Assembly: GCF_035917455.1 (NCBI RefSeq)
Contig: NZ_CP109078.1
Coordinates: 4,402,001 to 4,466,000, forward strand
DNA: 64,000 nt
DNA from: Micromonospora sp. NBC_01796
GTDB lineage: Bacteria; Actinomycetota; Actinomycetes; Mycobacteriales; Micromonosporaceae
Reading direction: 5' to 3'
Shown here: positions 59,154-64,000 of the stretch, piece after piece
How positions within the stretch are numbered: the stretch's first letter is position 1
Layout of the letters: every line of letters begins with the position of its first letter
Notes under the pieces: model-generated
What the model was told of the DNA's origin: nothing
The model's input: the letters and a program-made list of their open reading frames with translations, nothing else
The model's database searches: none
Program-made: the position numbers and the translations under genes

Positions 59154-59678
59154 ATGAGTCGCGCTCGCGCTCCCCGGCAGGCGAAGGCACCGGGTGAGCA
59201 TCTGGTCGAGGAGCTGAGGTGGATCCACGGCGTACTGCGCCGTGACCTCAACCAGCTCCGCACGCTTGCCGACCAGATCGGCCGGGGCGCCGCACCGGAC
59301 CGGGTCCGCTCGACCGTCCGCTCGTTGCAGACCCGTGGCCCGCTCTGGCAGCTTCGCACCAACTGCCTGAGCTACTGCCGGCTGGTGCACTCCCACCACG
59401 GCAACGAGGACGTACGGCTCTTTCCGGCCCTGCGCCGGTCCAATCCGGCCCTGGTCCCGGCGGTCAAGCGGCTGGAGGCCGACCACCGTCGGATCTCCGA
59501 CCTGCTCGACCAGGTCGAGGCGCTGGCCGACCTGCTCCGCGGCGACGACCGGCCGGAGACCAGGAAACGGCTGATCGCCGCCCTGGAGGCGGTCGGCACC
59601 GACCTGCTGGCCCACCTCGACCTCGAGGAGAAGACGGTCATCCCGACGCTGCGGCAGTGGCGGGACTGGCCCCGCTGA
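59154..59678 (+). CDS. Hemerythrin-domain protein 1
   Basis: 174 aa four-helix bundle. Candidate diiron ligands: His in LRWIHGVLRRDL, HSHHGNEDVRLFPAL (HxxxE), EADHRRISDLLDQ and HLDLEEKTVIPTL (HxxxE). This is the bacterial HHE pattern for oxygen, NO or iron sensing. ATG 59154. It diverges from the MarR gene and is followed after 52 bp by a second hemerythrin gene. Confidence 0.9.
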   Translation: MSRARAPRQAKAPGEHLVEELRWIHGVLRRDLNQLRTLADQIGRGAAPDRVRSTVRSLQTRGPLWQLRTNCLSYCRLVHSHHGNEDVRLFPALRRSNPALVPAVKRLEADHRRISDLLDQVEALADLLRGDDRPETRKRLIAALEAVGTDLLAHLDLEEKTVIPTLRQWRDWPR

Positions 59679-59730
59679 CCCGTCAACCAGCTTGATCGCC
59701 GACCTGATGACCAGCAGAGACAGGAAGATC

Positions 59731-60369
59731 GTGACCGACACCGACCACTGGCTGACCGGCCGTACCGGACTCGCGCCCACTCCGCCGCCGCGCACCCGGC
59801 ACAGCAGCACCGAGGTCTGGGACGAGAGCACCCGGCCGACCGCGCCCGAGCCGGAGCAGGAGGTGCGGTTCACCGGCCGTGGCGTCTCCGCCGGCAAGCA
59901 CCTGATCGACGTGCACAACCACTACCGGGAGGAACTCGCCCGGGTACGCGACATCCTCGACCAGGTACGCGCGAACGCCCTCGACATCGGCGCCGCCCGG
60001 GGCGAGGTCAACGCGATGACCCTGCGGTCCAACAACTGGACCCTCGGCTCCTTCTGTCAGTCCTACTGTGTGTCGCTGACCCAGCACCACACCATGGAGA
60101 GCGGCAGCATCTTCCCGTACCTGAAGGCCTCCGACCGGGGGCTGGCGGCGGTGATCGACCGGCTCGACCAGGAGCACCAGGTCATCCACGAGGTGCTCGA
60201 AGCGGTGGACCGGGCACTGGTCGACCTGGTGAGCCACCCGGACGACCTCTCCGGGATCCAGGAGGCGGTCGACGTGCTCACCGACGCGCTCCTGTCCCAC
60301 CTGGCGTACGAGGAACGCGAGCTGATCGGGCCGCTGTCCCGGTACGGCTTCTTCGGCGGCCAGGTCTGA
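59731..60369 (+). CDS. Hemerythrin-domain protein 2
   Basis: 212 aa from GTG 59731 (AGGA 5 nt upstream); ATG 59707 is a weaker alternative. After ~55 hydrophilic residues comes the HHE bundle: LIDVHNHYREELARVRDIL, SLTQHHTMESGSIFPYL (HxxxE), LDQEHQVIHEVLE and HLAYEERELIGPL (HxxxE). It is parallel to protein 1, so the two arose by duplication but are now clearly different. Iron-binding role inferred from family. Confidence 0.9.
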   Translation: MTDTDHWLTGRTGLAPTPPPRTRHSSTEVWDESTRPTAPEPEQEVRFTGRGVSAGKHLIDVHNHYREELARVRDILDQVRANALDIGAARGEVNAMTLRSNNWTLGSFCQSYCVSLTQHHTMESGSIFPYLKASDRGLAAVIDRLDQEHQVIHEVLEAVDRALVDLVSHPDDLSGIQEAVDVLTDALLSHLAYEERELIGPLSRYGFFGGQV

Positions 60370-60390
60370 CGGTCTGACGCCCAGGTCATC

Positions 60391-60402
60391 TGAAACAGTT
60401 CA
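60391..60402. promoter_or_regulatory. Candidate LacI-type operator, distal copy
   Basis: TGAAACAGTTCA, inverted TGAA/TTCA. It differs at one position from the copy at 60543-60554. It lies ~110 bp upstream of the lyase promoter; two such sites could support looping. Confidence 0.5.
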
Positions 60403-60447
60403 ATCTTCGGAAGTTACCGGCGACTTTGTAGGCAAGTCAACCGATCA

Positions 60448-60490
60448 CGCCTTCCCACTGGCAAAAGCACGCGCCGGATTGGGGAAGGCG
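60448..60490. other. 9-bp hairpin upstream of lyase promoter
   Basis: CGCCTTCCC (60448-60456) and GGGAAGGCG (60482-60490) pair perfectly with a 25-nt loop. It may be the terminator of the hemerythrin gene or a regulatory structure. Confidence 0.4.
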
Positions 60491-60499
60491 TTGTTTTCC

Positions 60500-60529
60500 T
60501 TGACACCTTCGTAACGTCCTGGATATCTT
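60500..60529 (+). promoter_or_regulatory. Promoter of the lyase gene
   Basis: TTGACA (60500-60505) and TATCTT (60524-60529), spacer 18 bp. The predicted start of transcription near 60536 is followed at once by the proximal operator. Confidence 0.65.
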
Positions 60530-60542
60530 GACCGCGGGCTAT

Positions 60543-60554
60543 TGAAACGGTTCA
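60543..60554. promoter_or_regulatory. Candidate LacI-type operator, proximal copy
   Basis: TGAAACGGTTCA, resembling GAAACGnTTC-type operators of actinobacterial LacI sugar repressors. It lies directly behind the predicted transcription start, the usual place for repression of polysaccharide-degrading genes. No LacI gene is in the window. Confidence 0.55.
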
Positions 60555-60597
60555 TCTCCTTTGCGGAATCCCCCCGCTCCCTTCAGGAGGCTCCGAC

Positions 60598-62871
60598 ATG
60601 CCGCACTCACCCCTGTCCCGCTCCGCCCGACCCCGGTCCTGGCCCTGGCGGGCCGCCGGCTCGGCCGTGGCGCTGCTCGCCGTACTCGCCCCACCGGGTC
60701 TCGCCCGAGCCGAGTCCCCGCAGGCCCCGGTCGCCGCCCCGGCCCAGATCGTGCCGACCGTGGTGACCACATTCGACACCAGGGCAGCCGGTGGCGGAGC
60801 CCGCCCACTGTTCGGCGACGTCACCGGCGACGGTCGGCTCGACATCGTCTACATGCAACCGCACTACGTCGCCGACGACCGGTACGAAGGCGCGCTGGTC
60901 GCCGCGCTGACCACGTACGACCTGGACGGTCGGCTGCTCTGGCAGGCCGGCACCCCCGACCCCCGGGGTCGCAACAACGGCAGCGACATCCCGGCCCAGG
61001 TGCACGACGTCGACGGGGACGGGGACAACGAGGTCGTCGCGATCATGCACCCGGGCGGCGACACCCGTCAGCCCGGTCGGTTCATGATCTTCGACGGTGC
61101 CACCGGGCAGCTCGTACGCGACTTCGCGCTGCCCGATCGGCTCGCCCACGACGCGATCATCTTCGCCAACCTCAGTGGCCGGAACACCGCCCAGGAGATC
61201 ATCCTCAAGGACCGCTACGACACCGCGTGGGCGTTGTCCGGCGACGGCACCCTGCTCTGGACCCACCGGGGCAACACCGGTCACTACCCCTGGCCGTACG
61301 ACATCGACAACGACGGCCGGCAGGAGGTGATGATCGGCTACGACATGGTCGGCCCGGACGGGCAACTGCTCTGGCAGCACCGGGGCGACGGACACGCCGA
61401 CACCATGTGGATGGCCGACATCGCCGGTGACGCCGAACCCGAACTCATCCTCGGCGGTGACGCGGCGGTCGCGCACGACCTGCGTACCGGTGCCGAACTC
61501 TGGCGCAACAGCGACATCGTCGAGACGCAGAACATCATGACCGGCGACTACCTCCCGGAACTGCCCGGTCTGGAGTCGCTCGGCCTGGACCGGATCGACC
61601 GGACCGCGAACGGGTACGACGGGCTGTTCCTCCTCGACGAGCAGGGCGGCATGGTCTGGCAGGAGGCGCGGACCACCCGAGGCTGCTGGGGGTCGATCCC
61701 GGAACCGATCCACAACTGGACCGGCGACCACAGCGACCTGATCATGGTGTGGAACCGGGGTTGCGGCGAGCCGACCACCATCATGAACGGCAGCGGGGAC
61801 GTGATCAGCGTTCTCGACCCGGCCGCCCGGCTCTGGCACGCCGACTTCTGCGGCGACGACAAGGAAGAGGTCGTCGAGTACATCCAGGGCGCCTCCCTGA
61901 CCATCAAGAGCAACGGCCCGTGCGACCTGGCCGCGAAGGTGACCGGAACCCCGTTGCCGCAGGCGAAGCGGCTCTACAACTACACCCGCTACACCGCGGG
62001 GGACACCCCGGTCGACGTCTCCGCCGGCCGTCCCGCCACCGCCACGGGTGCGCTGCCCGGACACGCCGCCGCACTGGCCACCGACGGCGACCCGGCCACC
62101 GCCTGGAAGGCCGCCAGCACGTCGGTCGGTCAGCGGTGGCAGGTCGACCTGGGACGCTGGCGCACCCTCGCCGGGATCGAACTGACCTTCCCGCGTACGG
62201 ACGTGCGTGACGCCTGCACCCGTACGGTCGGTGGCACCCATCCCGGCCCGCTCACCGTGACCGACGGGGTCACCTGCCTCACCGGCACGGTCAGCGGTCC
62301 GGTGACCGTACGCCCCGGCGCCTCGCTGGTCGCCGACAACGCCACCATCGCCGGTCCGGTCTCCGCGACCGGGGCGGTCGTGGTGCGGGTGACCGGCAGC
62401 CGGATCGCCGGCCCGGTCTCGGTCGGCGGCACCACCGGCCAGGTCGTGCTCACCGGCAACCAGGTCGCCGGCCCGGTCAGCCTCTCCGGCAACCGCACCG
62501 GAAACCGGCCGGTGGTGGTGTCGGCGAACACCGTACGCGGGCCACTGGCCTGCACCGGGAACCAGCCGGCTCCGGTACGCGACGGCGATCCGAACGCGGT
62601 CTCCGGTCCCGCCACCGGCCAGTGCGCCGCCGTCCCGACCGGTCCGGCCGAGGCCGCCCAGTTCGGCTACGGCTACACGGTCGAGGTGTCCAAGGACGGC
62701 CTCACCTGGACGAAGGTGCTCGACCGGGCGGCCGATCCGGCTGGCGCGCAGATCCAGCGGGGGCTCTTCACCGGCCTCGGACGTCATGTCCGGGTCACCC
62801 TCACCGACCTCCCCGACCTTCCGTTCGCCCGACCCGGGCTGGCCGGGGTCAGCGTGCTCGGCAACCGCTGA
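60598..62871 (+). CDS. Secreted PL11-like polysaccharide lyase with interrupted F5/8C (discoidin) domain
   Basis: 757 aa. Signal peptide (~1-38). FG-GAP/beta-propeller core (~50-460) with Ca-binding loops DVTGDGRLDIV, DVDGDGDNEVV, DIDNDGRQEVM, DIAGDAEPELI, as in rhamnogalacturonan lyase family 11, though the N-terminal FnIII of classical PL11 is missing. The C-terminal carbohydrate-binding F5/8C domain is split: WQVDLGRWRTLAGIELTF (~514-531) resumes at YGYTVEVSKDGLTWTKVL (~691-708). Between them lies a repeat domain with GPVT/GPVS motifs. ATG 60598 with AGGAGG upstream. Exact substrate is inferred. Confidence 0.85.
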   Translation: MPHSPLSRSARPRSWPWRAAGSAVALLAVLAPPGLARAESPQAPVAAPAQIVPTVVTTFDTRAAGGGARPLFGDVTGDGRLDIVYMQPHYVADDRYEGALVAALTTYDLDGRLLWQAGTPDPRGRNNGSDIPAQVHDVDGDGDNEVVAIMHPGGDTRQPGRFMIFDGATGQLVRDFALPDRLAHDAIIFANLSGRNTAQEIILKDRYDTAWALSGDGTLLWTHRGNTGHYPWPYDIDNDGRQEVMIGYDMVGPDGQLLWQHRGDGHADTMWMADIAGDAEPELILGGDAAVAHDLRTGAELWRNSDIVETQNIMTGDYLPELPGLESLGLDRIDRTANGYDGLFLLDEQGGMVWQEARTTRGCWGSIPEPIHNWTGDHSDLIMVWNRGCGEPTTIMNGSGDVISVLDPAARLWHADFCGDDKEEVVEYIQGASLTIKSNGPCDLAAKVTGTPLPQAKRLYNYTRYTAGDTPVDVSAGRPATATGALPGHAAALATDGDPATAWKAASTSVGQRWQVDLGRWRTLAGIELTFPRTDVRDACTRTVGGTHPGPLTVTDGVTCLTGTVSGPVTVRPGASLVADNATIAGPVSATGAVVVRVTGSRIAGPVSVGGTTGQVVLTGNQVAGPVSLSGNRTGNRPVVVSANTVRGPLACTGNQPAPVRDGDPNAVSGPATGQCAAVPTGPAEAAQFGYGYTVEVSKDGLTWTKVLDRAADPAGAQIQRGLFTGLGRHVRVTLTDLPDLPFARPGLAGVSVLGNR

Positions 62872-62927
62872 CCGACCCCGGAGATGTCCGCCCACGGACA
62901 TCGACGCCGGGAAGAAGTGGGGTGTGC

Positions 62928-62965
62928 GGGCCCGTTGTCATCGCTGCGGCGGTGGCAACGGGCCC
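62928..62965. terminator. Hairpin terminator between converging genes
   Basis: GGGCCCGTTG and CAACGGGCCC (62928-62937, 62956-62965), perfect 10-bp stem, 18-nt loop, followed by TTCCT on the plus strand. A smaller TGTCCG-CCCA-CGGACA hairpin precedes it at 62885-62900. Confidence 0.7.
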
Positions 62966-62972
62966 TTCCTCG

Positions 62973-63632
62973 TCACGGGGCCGGGCGGGTCGCCGCCGGT
63001 TGCCGCCAGAGGGTCAGGGCCAACCAGGCCAGGCCGACCGCGACCAGTACACCGTGGCCGATCCGAACCGCCGATGGTGTGTAGAACTGGGGCAGGAAGA
63101 GGGCGAAACCGAGCGCGAGCGGGATGCCGGTGGCCCGGGGGAGCAGGCCGGAGCGCCAGATCGCCACCGCCGCGAGCACCGCGCCGACCCCGAGCAGGAC
63201 CAGGCCGATCCCGAAGGTGGTGATCGCGACCGGGCCGTAACGTACGGCGTCGACCAGGTCGAGCAGGTCCAGCGGCTGCCCGTCGGCGGAGCGGCCGGCG
63301 ATCGCGTTCAGGGCGAAGTCCTCGGCGCCGTAGTAGGGCAGGGTCAGACCCGCGCCGATCCAGGTGGTCACGACACCGGCGGCGGCGAGGGCTTCGCCGG
63401 GCGTACGGGCGACAAGCGACCGTACGGCGAGCAGTGCCAGCGGCAGCAGGATGAACCCGATCATGGCGAACAGGTGGGAGGCGACCCACCGCCCGGAACT
63501 CATCGCCTCGGTGGCACCGGCAACCGTGGTCTCGTCCGTCCACGGCCGTACGGCGGGGTAGAGCAGGAACATCAGCGCGGCGACGGCGGCGGCGAGCGCA
63601 CCGAGCCGGATGCGCGTGTCTGGGGTGGACAT
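62973..63632 (-). CDS. Integral membrane protein, unknown function
   Basis: 219 aa with about six helices: LGALAAAVAALMFLLYPAV, HLFAMIGFILLPLALLAVRSL, LAAAGVVTTWIGAGLTLPYYG, GPVAITTFGIGLVLLGVGAVLAAVAIW, a segment near IPLALGFALFLPQFY and IGHGVLVAVGLAWLALTLW. His in ASHLFAMIGF and RIGHGVL are within helices. ATG 63632 has GGAG 8 nt upstream. It follows the TetR gene by 35 bp, so probably the repressor's target and in the same transcript. Confidence 0.82.
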   Translation of the reverse strand: MSTPDTRIRLGALAAAVAALMFLLYPAVRPWTDETTVAGATEAMSSGRWVASHLFAMIGFILLPLALLAVRSLVARTPGEALAAAGVVTTWIGAGLTLPYYGAEDFALNAIAGRSADGQPLDLLDLVDAVRYGPVAITTFGIGLVLLGVGAVLAAVAIWRSGLLPRATGIPLALGFALFLPQFYTPSAVRIGHGVLVAVGLAWLALTLWRQPAATRPAP

Positions 63633-63667
63633 TCCGGTGTCTCCTTCGGTGGAGGGGCGGAGCGCGG

Positions 63668-64000
63668 TCACGGCCGGGGCAGGCTCGCGACGAACATCCG
63701 GATCAGTTGCTCGTACGTCTCGTCCAGGTCCTGGGGCAGGCCGAATCCGCCGCCGGCCTCGATGGAGACGAACCCGTGGCCGATCGAGCGCAGGCACCGG
63801 GTGGCGTGGATCGCGGCGTTCCGGTCGAGCCCGTAGCCGCGCAGGACCGCGAGGAAGACGTTGAGCAGCCGGGTGGCGGCTTCGACCACGGCGGGATCGT
63901 GCAGCGGGTCGGCCGGCATGGCGGCGTACCGGGCGGGGTGTTCGCGTACGTAGTCGCGGTAGGTGTGCATCAGCACGGTCACCGCCTCGTCGCCGCTGCG
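63668..64000 (-). CDS. TetR-family regulator, C-terminal part (TetR_C_13/WHG type), partial
   Basis: The 110 C-terminal residues are in the window; the frame runs open past base 64000, where the HTH should lie. The visible part, YRDYVREHPARYAAM, LRGYGLDRNAAIHATRCLRSIGHGFVSIEAGGGFG and the end YEQLIRMFVASL, matches the WHG-type ligand domain of TetR regulators (LRSxxHGFxxLE). Encoded upstream of the membrane protein and presumably controlling it. Confidence 0.88.
   Translation of the reverse strand, partial: RSGDEAVTVLMHTYRDYVREHPARYAAMPADPLHDPAVVEAATRLLNVFLAVLRGYGLDRNAAIHATRCLRSIGHGFVSIEAGGGFGLPQDLDETYEQLIRMFVASLPRP

Overview
High-GC actinomycete chromosome, most likely Micromonosporaceae (Micromonospora-like). 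The grounds are the base composition, the many GTG starts and 4-bp ATGA/GTGA overlaps, the mycothiol-linked DsbA-like protein, truncated haemoglobin O, the actinobacterial DUF5753/XRE and DUF1015 families, and an anchored-repeat ABC transporter of a kind known from actinobacteria. The window looks like stable chromosome: no insertion sequence, prophage, CRISPR array, tRNA or rRNA was recognised.

Layout. 1-1.1 kb: start of a class A penicillin-binding protein (partial, minus). 1.2-4.8 kb: three translationally coupled cobalamin/sirohaem genes. 4.8-6.8 kb: TetR repressor divergent from a macrolide-type glycosyltransferase, with palindromic operators between them. 7.0-11.0 kb: trehalose operon, otsA plus an otsB fused to a GH15 glucosidase/trehalase domain. 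11.3-14.9 kb: ettA, a thioesterase, an unknown protein and a YbjN protein. 14.9-20.5 kb: globin O, MFS transporter, MscS channel, HNH nuclease, class F sortase and a secreted partner. 20.6-24.5 kb: Lrp regulator, tryptophan dioxygenase and kynureninase, then two small conserved genes. 24.5-30.2 kb: aminopeptidase N, a mycothiol-dependent nitroreductase-like protein, a DUF1015 protein and RpiB. 30.3-37.8 kb: MacB-like ABC transporter and a 1339-residue secreted subtilisin with Kelch repeats. 37.8-44.4 kb: small hypotheticals, a RidA protein, a GT2 glycosyltransferase, a polysaccharide deacetylase and a PepSY membrane protein, with two related palindromic intergenic elements flanked by C-rich and G-rich tracts.

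44.4-55.1 kb is the highlight: a compact zinc-starvation (Zur) island. It holds zinc-free paralogues of ribosomal proteins L31, L28, L33 and S14, a COG0523 metallochaperone-like protein, a complete zinc-type ABC importer, four secreted or surface 'anchored repeat' proteins, and the Zur repressor. The substrate-binding lipoprotein of the importer carries a repeat domain inserted where ZnuA proteins normally have their His-rich loop. Three 19-bp palindromes that align without gaps lie at the three expected promoters; one sits exactly between a TTGACA -35 and a TATCGT -10. The simplest reading is that, when zinc is scarce, the cell swaps zinc-containing ribosomal proteins for zinc-free ones and deploys wall-bound and free surface proteins that feed an ABC importer.

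55.1-64 kb: a PARG-like (TIGR02452) protein directly behind zur, an XRE/DUF5753 regulator with a small partner, a yellow/MRJP-family protein with a MarR regulator, two hemerythrin-domain proteins, a secreted PL11-like polysaccharide lyase under probable LacI-type control, and a membrane protein with the C-terminal part of a TetR regulator (partial at the window edge).
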